DNA of 64,000 nt from Theocolax elegans (GCA_026168455.1 JANSJX010000051.1:67876-131875); one strand, 5' to 3'; shown: positions 30,185 through 44,600, numbered from the stretch's first letter. The notes: a model not told the origin generated them from the letters alone. Numbers and translations are program-made.

Positions 30185-31085
30185 GGTAACATTAAGACTG
30201 GACATCATCAACAGGAAGGGAATATTTTTTATAAATTCGTAATATGGGTTCCAGTAGATGATGTCCCGTCGCCCTGGAGGTAACTATAGGGACCTGGACA
30301 TCTTCTACAGGAAGAAATTTTTTTTTTTGATTTCGTATTAGGTCATTCAGTAGATATTGCCCCGATAACTTGGAGGTAACATTACCGACCTGTACATCTT
30401 CTACGGAAGAAAACTTTTTTTTTTTGATTTCGTAATAGGTCTTTCAGTAGATGTTGCCCCGGTGACCTGGAGGTAACATTACCGACCTGGACATCTTCTA
30501 CAGGAAGAAATTTTTTTTTTTATTTCGTAATAGGCCTTTCAGTAGATGTTGTCCCGTTAACCTGGAGGTAACATTAGGGACCTGGACATCATCTACAGGA
30601 AGAAAATTTTTTTTTGTACAGGCAGACTTTATTTTTTAACTCTTTTTATCTCTCTTGTATTTTCGAAAAAATGAATTATTTTTAACGAAAGTGATCGCGG
30701 AACCACACGGATTAATTAGAAATAATGCTTAACATTTTTATTGGTGTTTAATTACTATTTTAAATGGTTTAACCTCGTTTATTTATTTGTTTATCTCGAT
30801 CAGTTATAACTGAAGGTAACATGAAGGACTGGACATCATCAACTGGAAGGGAATATTTTTTTTTAATTTCGTAATATGTGTTCCAGTAGATGATGCCGCA
30901 ATGATCTGGAGGTAACATAAGGGACCTGAATATCATCTACAGGAAGAAATTAATTATTTTTTAAATTTCGTAATGTGCGTTCCAGTAGATAATGCCGCGA
31001 TGACCTGGAGGTAATAGTAATGACCTGGACATCATCTACAGGAAGAAATTAATTTTTTTTTAATTTTGTTATGAGCTTTCCAGTA
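30185..31085. repeat. About 95-bp minisatellite, eight units in two blocks
   Basis: Units contain CTGGACATC (near 30197, 30290, 30392, 30485, 30580, 30830, 30923, 31023). A poly-T run and TTTCAGTAGATG follow in each. The blocks are split at 30620-30815 by a second copy of the sequence at 29985-30180. Each unit has ACATCATCTAC and an inverse GTAGATGATG, so each can fold. Confidence 0.8.
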
Positions 31086-31566
31086 GATAATAATAAAAAT
31101 AATAATAAATAGTAATAAAATAATATAAATAACATAAATACCATAAATATTATAAATACCATAATACATAATAACATAAACTACCTAATATATAAATAAA
31201 TTATAATTATATATGTATGATCAATATTTAATTATTCGGTTGAGTTTTTATATAAATTAGTTATATATATATAGACAAAAATTATTAAAATATTTATACT
31301 ATATTTTTTTATTTTATTTTATTTTTTTTGTAAAGCATCCTATATTGATTTTCAATTATTTTGGATTATGTAGAAAGCGTTATGTGAAATTTTACATTAA
31401 TTATTCAGTTTTTTATTATGGGGTAATTTTTCAATAGTACTTTTTTGTATAGGTTCCATTATTGATTTTCAGTTATCCTGAGATTTTCATACATCGTTTT
31501 TAATAAAATTATATAAAACATTACTTCATATACTAGGATAACAGAAACTCATTAACGTATTCTCTA
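31086..31566. other. AT-rich stretch, no gene seen
   Basis: Runs of ATAAATA and TAATAA words, no ORF and no clear repeat family. Confidence 0.5.
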
Positions 31567-32643
31567 CACTGAGAAGAACAATATAATAAATATTAAAATA
31601 ATCCATAGTAAAAATTACTATATTGTGTAGGAATACTGTGACATTCTAAAAATATGAGAGATTTTGTTACATTTATAATAAATATTACTTTAGATATAGC
31701 AATGAATCCAACATCACTTATCAAATATAACTATACATAACACTAACAAAAATTGCTATATTGGAAAGTAGAAATTGTACTATAGTAAAATTTATAAAAT
31801 AAAGTTTTACAATATTTAATATTTAATGTTATAATCAATCTTACATAAATAGCAAATTTTAATATCAAAATAAGAAAAGTTCTTACATCCTATATAGTGA
31901 AATGTATATACTACATATATTAAAATTTGTATAATAAGTATTGTAGAAATATTTTATATACGCGTATACGTTCATTTCTTTTTCAGTATTCAATTGTTTT
32001 GAGACGACTTTTTAATTTAAGGCTATTCTAATTACTCCGTTCGTCCAATAGGTGGCGTGTATAAAATTTTCTATTTTTCCAGTTCTTCTCGCAAATGCTC
32101 AAAAATGTGTCAATTAGTATATAAGAAACAACAAGATATTTTGTTATTATGCGAAAATGTATCTTCCGTTCAGCGTATTGCAATGATAGCTATTGAAATA
32201 ATATTTAAGTTTGTGACTAATAAGTGTAATAAAAAAATATATGCGAGAGAATGAAAATTGCGATCAACTGCATAAGAATAGTATATAATTAAATCTCCAA
32301 ATATTAAATGTTTCTGTAGTACTTAATTGACAAAAGGAATTCCCCTAATATATACATTCTATTTCGAATGAATTAAAAACAAAATATAATTCATTTTTAC
32401 TTCCTTAAATTCGCATTAAAAAAATACCAGATTGAATAATAAAATTTGCTCACTTATATAATAAAAATTACTATATTGAATATCAAAAATTACGATATTG
32501 GATATTATAAGATATTATATCTAAATTTTACTATATAACATAGCAAAAATTATTATATTGCTAAAATGTCACACTTTTCCTATACAATATAGTAATTTTT
32601 AATATAGATTATTTTAATATTTATTATAATATTTTTCTCAGTG
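31567..32643. mobile_element. MITE of 1,077 bp with about 80-bp inverted ends and TA target duplication
   Basis: Left end CACTGAGAAGAA and right end TTTTTCTCAGTG start inverted repeats of about 80 bp. TA flanks both sides (31565-31566, 32644-32645). This fits a Tc1/mariner-type non-autonomous element. The interior repeats TAGTAAAAATTACTATATT-like words. An acceptor-like TTTTTCCAG near 32082 precedes a 57-codon open stretch that I do not recognise. Confidence 0.7.
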
Positions 32644-32645
32644 TA

Positions 32646-33213
32646 TAAATAGTGCTATTACCAAATTACCAAAAACACACAAATTAATAAGTACTGCTAA
32701 ATAATTAAATCAATTATTTGCAAAGGATGTATACATATTACATGACAATAAAAAATCAATAATAATTCCTTTATGAAAAGTGCTATTGCAATAATAATTA
32801 AACTCTATTTCATACAAAAATAATTATTTTTATAGATAATTTATATTTTTTTAATATTATCATTTTAATTCATCGTATAATAATAATAAATTCATTAATT
32901 ATTATACATATGATAATAAATCTATATGGGTACAATTTAATAAATAATAATTGAATGTAGTTAAATAATAAAATATTTTTTAGTTTAATTTAATATTATC
33001 TATTATATAATGATTTTTCATCGAGCGAGCGTAAGCGAGTGAGGATTTTAGCTAGTTGTATTTAATTTTTTATTAAATGTTTTTGCAAAATCGCCCCAAC
33101 AAACTAAAGTGATCTAAAACATTCATTAAATAAAATTAATGATAATTATAAAATTTTGTATTATTTATTGTAAATATGAAGATTAGATATACTTACGGAA
33201 ATTTAATTTTGTA
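32646..33213. other. AT-rich stretch before the helicase remnant
   Basis: No recognised gene. GAGCGAGCGTAAGCGAGTGAGG at 33024-33044 is an isolated G-rich island. The rest may be decayed transposon sequence. Confidence 0.4.
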
Positions 33214-33414
33214 TTTAGTCATGGACAATTATATGTTGCATTATCTAGAGTTAGAAATAAATATAATTTAAAAATATTATTAGATAAAAGTGCTGTATAT
33301 ACCAAAAAAGAAATGGATAAAGTAACATTTTTAAACAATAAAGAAGAAACGTCAATTAATATATACATAAAGAATGTAGTATATAAAGAAATTTTCAACG
33401 CAATTAATTTTTAA
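33214..33414 (+). pseudogene. Pif1-like helicase C-terminus, Helitron-type remnant
   Basis: A 66-codon frame ending in TAA begins with SHGQLYVALSRVR, the well-known last helicase motif of Pif1-family proteins. Such helicases form the C-terminal half of Helitron Rep/helicase transposases. Only this end survives. Nothing upstream shows the remaining motifs, and no Rep domain is seen. The tail after the motif is Lys/Asn-rich as in AT-rich transposon genes. It could instead come from a host or viral Pif1 gene, but the surroundings favour a Helitron fragment. Confidence 0.65.
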
Positions 33415-33533
33415 TAAAGTATATAATAAAACAATTTTTAATAGCAGCGTTTAAACATTACGATATAAGTAAACATTACAATATTTATACATTTTTTGAA
33501 AATGATTTCATTTAAACACAATTGTTTACAAAA

Positions 33534-33535
<2 letters not shown>

Positions 33536-33578
<43 letters not shown>
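33536..33578. repeat. (TAA)n microsatellite, insertion site of the LINE copies
   Basis: Pure AAT/TAA repeat, about 43 bp, directly against the 5' end of the first LINE copy. It follows AAACACAATTGTTTAC, a sequence that recurs in variant form near 38555 and 40235. Confidence 0.9.
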
Positions 33579-35658
<2,080 letters not shown>

Positions 35659-37552
35659 CCGCGCGGGGTTTCCTGTTCCCGTATGCGGCGCGTCCCCCGG
35701 GTGGCGGATGGGGGAAAGCTCGTCACGCTTGCGTGAAGGGTAGAGGTGAAACAAAATAGCCTCCGTGGACCAAACAGTTGAAGAAGGATGATGAGCAAGC
35801 GAATGGAATACCTAATACCCCAAGCGGGCAGCTCCAAACTAGGAGTCAATCCCGCCGTCGGTTCCGATCGGGTGAAAGCCCCGGTGGCCGGCGCTGGCCT
35901 CACGGATTTTGGGGGAGGCCACCAAGCGCTTCGTTCTACGAACACGTCAGAGGTGGGGCCCTCGAAAGAAAACCCCCAACAGCAGCCGTCGTTACAGATG
36001 TTGAGTGTTGCATCCGCAAACAGGTTAAGAAGCGGCAGCGTTACCAGCCTTGGTAGTGCCATCAGTGGCATCTCTGCCTATAGTAAGGAATCTCAAGAGG
36101 AGATCGAAATATTCCGCAAGGAATACGAGAAGGTAGAGAAGGCGCAGGAGGACACCGACTCAACTTACGACCATCTAAAGAACGAACTCCAGGCTATGTT
36201 GGCCGCTTGTGCAAAGCAGCCTAACATCTCCATGGTCGTCAAGACAGGGCTGAAGACCGTAGACACTCTTGTACAAGAGTTCTACGGGAAAACCAAAAAG
36301 ATGTTTTCGGCAGTCGACGATTACAAGTGCCAAGTCGAGGATTATCGAGTTGGTCACGAGAATCGTCGGCGGCCTAAGAGAAGAGGCATTATAGCTAAAG
36401 CCGTCTTTACGGCTACAGCTAGAATGCAGGCTCAAAAGAGAAGTAGAGAGGGCCCCCAAAGCCCCCCTGAGGTCTCTAAGAGCCGCAAGAAGAAGAAGCC
36501 TCGGAAGGAGGTACCACCACGTGGCACGGACAAGGAGCAATCCAAGTCCGCGTCAGTGGCGGGGAAAAAGCCGACAGTCAAGTCGGGACAGGCGCCTCTT
36601 GATAGGAGAAAGCGCCAGATGGCGCCGGTATCCACCCTGGTGGTAACTGTCGCGAGGGACCGTACGTTCGCTGAAGTCTTGGGGAAGCTCCGAAAGGAAG
36701 TCAACCCGGACGACAGCGGCGCCCAGGTTCTGAGCGTACGGCCAACAGGGCGGGGAGATGTCCTGCTCCGGCTGGGCAAGAAGACGGACGCAACAGCATT
36801 CGCTGAGAAAGTCCGTACGGCTACTAAAGGGATGGGAGAAGTTAGGATCCGAGATCGAAGGGTGACCCTGGAGATCAGAGACCTGGACGCTCTCACAACG
36901 AGGGACGAAGTGGTAGCGGCCCTAGATAAAGTTCTCGCGTCTCCGCCTGAGAGCCGAGAGGTGAAGCTTATGGGTCCCAACCGCAATCAACAGAAGACAG
37001 CCATCGTGAAGCTGGATCACGAGAGCGCTGACAGGCTGAAGTCGATGCGGCATCTCTGCGTCGGCTTCGTAAGCTGTCGCGTTCGGGATCGAGTCTTGGT
37101 CGAGAGGTGCTATCGGTGCCTAGACTTCGGCCACACGAAACGGAATTGTAAGGGAGTGGACAGGTCCTCGTCGTGCTACAAGTGCGGCGAGCCTGGACAC
37201 AACCTTAAGAATTGCAAGAGCGCTCCCAAATGCTTTCTTTGTCCATCAAAGGATGCTGAGGGAGTGTCTCACGTGGCGGGGTCCGGAGCCTGTGCCACCT
37301 TTAGGCGCGCGCTCAATACCGCCCGAAAGGCCGCTTCACGATAAGTGGCAGTCTCAACGTGGGAGGATAGAATAAGGAACGGATGACGCATGTCACAAGA
37401 CACGCCTCTCAGCTTGAAGTAATGTGAAAAACAGTTCCGGGCTGGGCAGGTGAAAGCGTTGGGTTTGGAGTTTTAGCCGGTAAGAATCCGGCACTGGCGA
37501 CGAGTGCGGACCCTCGTCGTCGTCTTATGTAAGATTTCTCCAGTTTCCCACG

Positions 37553-37591
<39 letters not shown>
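35659..37591 (+). mobile_element. ORF1-only LINE (R1-type), copy 2
   Basis: Head-to-tail second copy with the same ends and the same 1,896-bp body (35659-37554), followed by an A tail and another (AAT)n. It also lacks ORF2, so the structure is shared and not a one-off deletion. Confidence 0.85.
35788..37344 (+). CDS. LINE ORF1 protein (Gag-like, three zinc knuckles), copy 2
   Basis: 518 residues, colinear with the copy 1 protein. All three Cys/His motifs are kept. About 18 of the nucleotide differences from copy 1 cluster in about 125 bp (36388-36515), just after the basic start of the linker. The 3' half is almost identical. The frame is intact. Substitutions include Ala/Val and Lys/Asn changes in the linker and a Pro to Ser between knuckles 1 and 2. 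The function is expected to be the same. Confidence 0.9.
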   Translation: MMSKRMEYLIPQAGSSKLGVNPAVGSDRVKAPVAGAGLTDFGGGHQALRSTNTSEVGPSKENPQQQPSLQMLSVASANRLRSGSVTSLGSAISGISAYSKESQEEIEIFRKEYEKVEKAQEDTDSTYDHLKNELQAMLAACAKQPNISMVVKTGLKTVDTLVQEFYGKTKKMFSAVDDYKCQVEDYRVGHENRRRPKRRGIIAKAVFTATARMQAQKRSREGPQSPPEVSKSRKKKKPRKEVPPRGTDKEQSKSASVAGKKPTVKSGQAPLDRRKRQMAPVSTLVVTVARDRTFAEVLGKLRKEVNPDDSGAQVLSVRPTGRGDVLLRLGKKTDATAFAEKVRTATKGMGEVRIRDRRVTLEIRDLDALTTRDEVVAALDKVLASPPESREVKLMGPNRNQQKTAIVKLDHESADRLKSMRHLCVGFVSCRVRDRVLVERCYRCLDFGHTKRNCKGVDRSSSCYKCGEPGHNLKNCKSAPKCFLCPSKDAEGVSHVAGSGACATFRRALNTARKAASR

Positions 37592-37593
<2 letters not shown>

Positions 37594-37597
37594 ATAA

Positions 37598-38179
37598 TAA
37601 TAATAATAATAATTGTAATGATAATAGTAATAATAATAGCTATGTTTGGGATAGTACCAAAACTATCAACGATAAATTACATAATCGGAAGAAGACTTTC
37701 GGAGGACTAACATACATTCGGACGGGTATTCGGACCGCATAATAAATTCGTCACTAAATCAAATGTTATAAAATTTATAATCAAAAGGCGCTAGATAAAG
37801 TTCAAGTGCAATAACAGACCATTTTAAAGGAATATATGCATATACGAATATAAAAATTAAGAAACTTAATTAAATACATATGGATAGCTAACAATCCAAG
37901 TCAAAAGATACAATTTTAGGGCCGAAGTAACAGAACGAAGTTTGTATGACATTGTTGGTGCGAGGAATAGGAGGCGAGAAAGGCGCTCAACATAACTAAC
38001 TAAAATTATTAAATTTGTCTCGTCTCCGTTACGTTTTGTAGCCTGTTTGTGCACGTACGCGGGAACCCTACGCGGATATTTCCGTATCACAGAAAGCGAT
38101 AGTAAACATTGTAATAGTAATTTACGTATTTCTGATAAAAGCCTTAGCGATTTAGCGCAAGTGCAATACATTGATTCAG
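37598..38179. repeat. Dispersed repeat, copy 1 (with internal gap)
   Basis: From TTTGGGATAGTA through GTGCAATACATTGATTCAG this matches 38592-39310, but lacks about 160 bp after GCCTTA (38145). It begins at an (AAT)n tract like its partner. No ORF of note. Identity unknown. Confidence 0.8.
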
Positions 38180-38591
38180 GGCCGTAGCCGCTGCGTGTGG
38201 CGCTACTGTGTTGGAATTAACGGACGAAATCTTAGAACGATTACGATCGCAGTGTGTGGCGGATCGACGATGGCTCCGCGAGCGAGGGTGACGTTATCTC
38301 GGCAGTTAGCAGTGATTAGTTTATCTTCCTGTATTCATTTTTATTATATATTTTTTAATATGTTATTTATTATTTGAAACTAAGAGTTGGTTAAAATGGT
38401 TTATTTGGCATCCTACGTTAAGAGATTTCTGTGAAACCATAACATAATTATATTATAATTCACATAGATTAAAGAAAACTTACGTTATCTGAGTTGCCCA
38501 TGGTGTCGTTGCTGCGACCCGCCTCATTAATCTAGAACATTAAAAATATCTCCTTTTAAACACACGTATTTACTAATTCTAATAAAAAAAA
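38180..38591. other. Unassigned sequence between the repeat copies
   Basis: GC-richer stretch at 38180-38300 (CGCGAGCGAGGG), then AT-rich. No gene recognised. TCTAGAACATT through TTTAAACACA (38531-38560) resembles 40199-40235. Confidence 0.45.
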
Positions 38592-39310
38592 AAATAATAA
38601 TAATAATAGATTTATTTGGGATAGTAACAAATGCTTTAAAGATAAATTACATAATCGGAAGAACACTTTCGGAGGACTAACATAAATTCGTACGGATATT
38701 CAGACTGCATAATAAATACGTTACTTAATCAAATGTTATAAAATTTAGAATCAAAAGTCGATAGATAAAGATCAAGTGAAATCACAGACCATTTTAAAGG
38801 AATATATGCATATATGAATATAAAAAATAAGTTACTTAATTAACTACATATGGATAGCTAACAATCCAAGTCAAAAGATACAATTTTAAGGCCGAAATAA
38901 CAGAACGAAGTCTGTATCAAGTTGTTGGTGCGAGGAATAGGAGGCGAGAAAGGCGCTCAACATTACTAACTAAAATTATTGAATTTGTCTCGTCTCCGCT
39001 ACGTTTTGTAGCCTGTTTGTGCACGTACGCGGGAACCCTACGCGGATATTTCCGTATCACAGAAAGCGATAGTAAAAATTGTAATAGTAATTTACGTATT
39101 TCTGATAAAAGCCTTAATAAGAATTCCGAAAATGTAACTGTAGTGGATAATAACCAACCAGTCGTATTAAAATGAGAAAGAAAACGGCCATTATATCTAC
39201 AAGATTAAGTTAAAACATTCATTTTTTTTAATTTCTAAGTTTGGGGGCTAAACTTTGCTTAGCATGGCCGAATTTGAAGATTTAGCGCAAGTGCAATACA
39301 TTGATTCAGT
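38592..39310. repeat. Dispersed repeat, copy 2 (longer form)
   Basis: Full-length partner of 37598-38179, including the extra 39116-39280 segment. Unknown family; starts at AATAATAATAATAG. Confidence 0.8.
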
Positions 39311-39792
39311 CTGAAGTAATTTTAAATCAAAACAACGAAGGCGAATGAGACAGTTAATAGTATGAAAAAAAATGTTGTAGCCTTACCTTATCATTTTGAA
39401 TCAGCATGTTTGAAAATGCCTGTAACATTAAAAACAATTTTTATTCCAAGAGCGTAATTTGCACGTAATTATTTATAAACTTGCAGAGTAAAGTAGGCAT
39501 TTATTCCCGGAGTCGATGTATAATGCCCGAACTTTAGCGAGGAATAAATGGCCTTTACTCCCGAGGTGCATATAAAGTTTTTCACTCTGATATATAATTC
39601 TGATTACATTTTTATATAGTTATATTCATTTTCATATAATTGCACACGATATTTTCGTATAATCTTACAGAGTAATATACGCTTTTTTAGGCGATTTAAA
39701 TTTTGATTTTCCTTGGTGATTTTACAAGCACAAATCCATATTAAAATTTTATATAATTTAATTTTTCACAAAAAAACTGAATTAAAAAAAAT

Positions 39793-40040
39793 GATCACAT
39801 CGGGAATCCAACCCACGATCGTTATATCCGGAGTTTTATATTTTACCACCGAGCCTTACCGCTATTGTGGTTTCAGTTGTTGGTTCGGATATAACCAACA
39901 CTTGCATCGAATTATAGAGAATTTATAATCGACTAAAAATAAAGTATCAATCAACTAAAATATTAATCTAAAGTTAATAATCTAGGAGAGTACGAACGAG
40001 ATACATTTTGCTTCTCTCTACACGATTTACGTCCAAAATA
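39793..40040 (-). mobile_element. tRNA-derived SINE-like repeat, copy 1
   Basis: On the minus strand GGCTCGGTGGTA (39855-39844) resembles a polymerase III A box. GGGTTGGATTCCC (39814-39802) resembles a B box with one change from GGTTCGAATCC. The sequence from 39844 onward is repeated at 40341-40615, which lacks the B box part. Confidence 0.55.
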
Positions 40041-40334
40041 ACTATTGAATTTAGATTTTAACTACGTACTGTACAGAGGTGAATGAATAAATAAAATAAT
40101 TAAATGAATAATTATACTATAATTCGCTTTTATAACATGAAATTTAGACTTACAGGACTGAGCTGCAGCGCTACTTCATTTACTGTCAGATGGTCTCTAG
40201 CCTAGAACATTCAAAATATTTTCTATTTAAACAGAATCGTTTACAAAATTTAGTAGTTTTATAATAACCACAATCAAATAAAATCTAAAGTACAGAACAA
40301 TTGTCAGATTCAGATCTATAAAATATCTTGGCTG

Positions 40335-40615
40335 GTACTTTACCACCGAGCCATATCGCGATTGGGTTTTTAGGTGTTGGTTCGGATATATCCAACACTT
40401 GCATCGAATTATAGAGAATTTATAATCGACTAAAAATAAAGTATCAATCAAATAAAATATTAATCTAAAGTTAATTTAAGAGAGTACGAACGAGATACAT
40501 GTTGTATCTCTATAGGATGTACGTCCAAAACAACTATTGTTTTTAGATTATTGCTACGTATTTTACAGAGGCGAATGAATAAATAAAATAAGTAAATGAA
40601 TAATGTTACTTATTT
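40335..40615 (-). mobile_element. Related SINE-like repeat, copy 2 (truncated)
   Basis: Matches 39844-40110 (TTTACCACCGAGCC onward, then CAACACTTGCATCGAATTAT), but the region that would hold the B box is missing. Confidence 0.6.
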
Positions 40616-40666
40616 CAAAATAATGCTCGTTTATAAGATATAGATATATATTTAGAAATTAAAAAT

Positions 40667-40882
40667 GTAGATTCAATCTATAAAAATCAATTATTAAAAG
40701 TTATTACTTTCGAAGAATTAATAACTGCTCTAAATACTTTTAACGATGATTCAACACCTGGTTACGATAAAATTTCATATAAAATTTCAAAAATGTTACC
40801 GGAATTCTAATTAAGAATTTTATTAGATATATATAATGATAGAGTCAGTTCAGGTTTATTTCCAGAACAATGGAACACATAC
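40667..40882 (+). pseudogene. LINE reverse transcriptase, N-terminal part (broken)
   Basis: The frame encodes TPGYDKISYKISKMLPEF, the typical opening of a LINE reverse transcriptase. A stop (TAA, 40808-40810) is followed in the same frame by LDIYNDRVSSGLFPEQW. A SINE interrupts the gene at about 40883, and the remainder resumes near 41107. AT-rich codon use. Dead copy. Confidence 0.65.
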
Positions 40883-41100
40883 TTTTTTTTTTTTTATTAT
40901 TATTATTTTAACGTCGCTCTTTTTATGCTTCCAAACCGGTGCTAATCAGCGATGGAGATCATACGATGTCTTGGTGAAGAAAGCACTTGTTGAAAATACA
41001 TTCGCCAGTGGTGCTTGTATCAATCGGCCGGGGCCGGGAATCGAACCTGGGACCACCAGAGTACGAGCCAATTTCATTGGCTTCATGTTTGTTACAGTGC
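40883..41100 (-). mobile_element. tRNA-derived SINE inserted in the LINE
   Basis: On the minus strand GGTTCGATTCCC (41047-41036) is an excellent polymerase III B box. GGCTCGTAC upstream may be a weak A box. The 3' end is AATAATAATAAT plus poly-A (plus-strand T run at 40884-40910). It splits the reverse transcriptase gene. Confidence 0.65.
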
Positions 41101-41106
41101 ATAGAA

Positions 41107-41611
41107 AAAATATTAAATTATAGATTAGTATGGTTCTTAGTTTAGATAGCCTAAGTATTTGTACAAATAAAATACAACAAAGTTTGTTTAAAAACGAAAG
41201 TTTAATTGCTTTATTTTTGGATATTAAAGGAGCATTTGATAATGCAATACCTGATATTATTATTCAAGAGAGATATTATTATTTAATAGAGTTTGGTTTA
41301 CCTAAACAATTAATTACTTCTTATAAAAATTTAATTCATCAAAGAAGATTAATTCCAGTTAATATAACGACTGAAGAAAATGAAATATTTAATGTAAATG
41401 TTGGTCTACCTCAGGAATGTTGTTCCATCCCAACACTTTTCTCTATTTATGCTAGTTTTATTTCTCAACTAAATGAAGGTCCATTAGAGTATTCACAATT
41501 TGCTGATGATTTGACAGTAACGATTTCAAGTTCAAATATTACAGAAGCATTAAATATAATGGAAAATCAAATCGCTAAACTTCATGACTCGTTAGGAAAA
41601 AAAAATTTATT
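41107..41611 (+). pseudogene. LINE reverse transcriptase, palm fragment
   Basis: Continues the broken gene at 40667. Visible motifs are LFLDIKGAFD (motif A, Asp at residue 31 counting from the ATG at 41130), LPQECCSIPTLF (motif B) and FADD (motif C, residues 124-127). In motif B the usual Gly after PQ is Glu, probably inactivating. The part between the SINE and motif A is shorter than in intact elements. The frame runs directly into the satellite array at 41612, so the thumb and C-terminal part are missing. It belongs to the Jockey-like LINE group in broad terms. Confidence 0.8.
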
Positions 41612-44600
41612 AAAATATGGCACATAAAACAAGGAATTACAATGGCCCTCGAACATAAAAAATTCGACATCTGAACGGAATTACGATCTTAATTATATCC
41701 AGAAATATCGCGTTTATGTAAGCAATACCATTATATAATATCTCAAAAGTTGCTTTTTTTTCAAATCCACTTTGTTTTGTTTGTTGTATTGTTCCTTGAT
41801 TTATAATTAAAAACACAAAACAATGCAACATATAACACAAAATATGGCACATATGACAAGGCATTATACAATGGACCTTGCACATAAAAAATTCGACATC
41901 TGTACGAAATTACTCTCTTAATTATATACAGAAATATCATGTTTATTTAAGCTATACCATCATGTAATATCTCAACAGTTGTTTTCATTAAAAGCCCACC
42001 ATGTTTTGTTTGTTGTATTGTTCCTTGATCTATAATTAAAAACACAGAACAATGCAACGTACAACACAAAATATGGCGCAAATGACAAGGAATTACAATG
42101 GACCTCGCACATAAAAAATTCGACATCTGTACGGGATTACGATCTTAATTATATCCAGAAATATCGCGTTTATATAAGCAATACCATCATATAATATCTC
42201 AACAGTTGCCTTCATTTAAAACCCACTTTGTTTTGTTTGTTGTATTGTTCCTTGATTTATACTTAAAAACACAGAACAATGCAACATACAACACAAAATA
42301 TGGCACATAAAACAAGGAATTACAATGGCCCTCGAACATAAAAAATTCGACATCTGTACGGAATTACGATCTTAATTATATCCACAAATATCGCGTTTAT
42401 GTAAGCAATACCATCATATAATATCTCAAAAGTTGCTTTTTTTCAAACCCACTTTGTTTTGTTTGTTGTATTGTTCCTCGATTTATATTTAAAAACACAG
42501 AACAATGCAACATACAACACAAAATATGGCACATATGACAAGGCATTACAATGGACCTTGCACATAAAAAATTCGACATCTGTACGAATTTACTCTCTTA
42601 ATTATATACAGTAATATTATGTTTATTTAAGCTACACCAAAATGTAATATCTTAACAGTTGTTTTCATTAAAAGCCCACCATGTTTTACATAAAACAAGG
42701 AATTACAATGGCCCTCGAACATAAAAAATTCGACATCTGTACGGAATTACGATCTTAATTATATCCAGAAATATCGCGTTTATGTAAGCAATACCATTAT
42801 ATAATATCTCAAAAGTTGCTTTTTTTCAAACCCACTTTGTTTTGTTTGTTGTATTGTTCCTTGATTAATAATTAAAAACACAGAACAATGCAACATACAA
42901 CACAAAATATGGCACATATGAAAAGGCATTACAATGGACCTTGCACATAAAAAATTCGACATCAGTACGGAATTACTCTCTTAATTATATACAGAAATAT
43001 CACGTTTATTTAAGCTATACCATCATGCAATATCTCAACAGTTGTTTTCATTAAAAGCCCACCATGTTTTGTTTGTTGTATTGTTCCTTGATCTATAATT
43101 AAAAACACAGTACAATGCAACCTACAACACCAAATATGGCACATATGACAAGGAATTACAATGGACATTGCATATAAAAAAATCGTTATCTGTACGGAAT
43201 TAGGATCTTAATTATATCCACAAATATCGCGTTTATTTAAGCAATACCATCATATAATATCTCAAAAGTTGCTTTTTTTCAAACCCACTTTGTTTTGTTT
43301 GTTGTATTGTTCCTTTATTAATAATTAAAAACACAGAACAATGCAACATACAACACAAAATATGGCACAAATAACAAGGAATTACAATGGACCTCGCACA
43401 TAAAAAATTCGACATCTGTACGGAATTACGATCTTAATTATATCCAGAAATATCGCGTTTATGTAAGCAATACCATTATATAATATCTCAAAAGTTGCTT
43501 ATTTTCAAACCCACTTTGTTTTGTTTGTTGTATTGTTCCTTGATTAATAATTAAAAACACAGAACAATGCAACATACAACACAAAATATGGCACATATGA
43601 AAAGGCATTACAATGGACCTTGCACATAAAAAATTCGACATCTGTACGGAATTACGATCTTAATTATATCCAGAAATATCGCGTTTATATAAGCAATACC
43701 ATCATATAATATCTCAAAAGTTACTTTTTTTCAAACCCACTTTGTTTTGTTTGTTGTATTGTTCCTTGATTAATAATTAAAAACACAGAACAATGCAACA
43801 TACAACACAAAATATGGCACAAATGACAAGGAATTACAATGGACCTCGCACATAAAAAATTCGACATCTGTACGGAATTACGATCTTAATTATATCCAGA
43901 AATATCGCATTTAAATAAGCAATACCATCATATAATATCTCAACAGTTGCCTTCATTTAAAACCCACTTTGTTTTGTTTGTTGTATTGTTCCTTGATTTA
44001 TACTTAAAAACACAGAACAATGCAACATACAACACAAAATATGGCACATAAAACAAGGAATTACAATGGCCCTCGAACATAAAAAATTCGACATCTGTAC
44101 GGAATTACGATCTTAATTATATCCACAAATATCGCGTTTATGTAAGCAATACCATCATATAATATCTCAAATGTTGCTTTTTTTCAAACCCACTTTGTTT
44201 TGTTTGTTGTATTGTTCCTCGATTTATATTTAAAAACACAGAACAATGCAACATACAACACAAAATATGGCACATATGACAAGGCATTACAATGGACCTT
44301 GCACATAAAAAATTCGACATCTGTACGAATTTACTCTCTTAATTATATACAGTAATATTATGTTTATTTAAGCTACACCAAAATGTAATATCTCAACAGT
44401 TGTTTTCATTAAAAGCCCACCATGTTTTACGTAAAACAAGGAATTACAATGGCCCTCGAACATAAAAAATTCGACATCTGTACGGAATTACGATCTTAAT
44501 TATATCCAGAAATATCGCGTTTATGTAAGCAATACCATTATATAATATCTCAAAAGTTGCTTTTTTTCAAACCCACTTTGTTTTGTTTGTTGTATTGTTC

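Noticed and set aside
39800..39865. A functional tRNA gene
   Set aside because: The A and B boxes are imperfect, the acceptor stem cannot be completed, and the sequence is part of a repeat.
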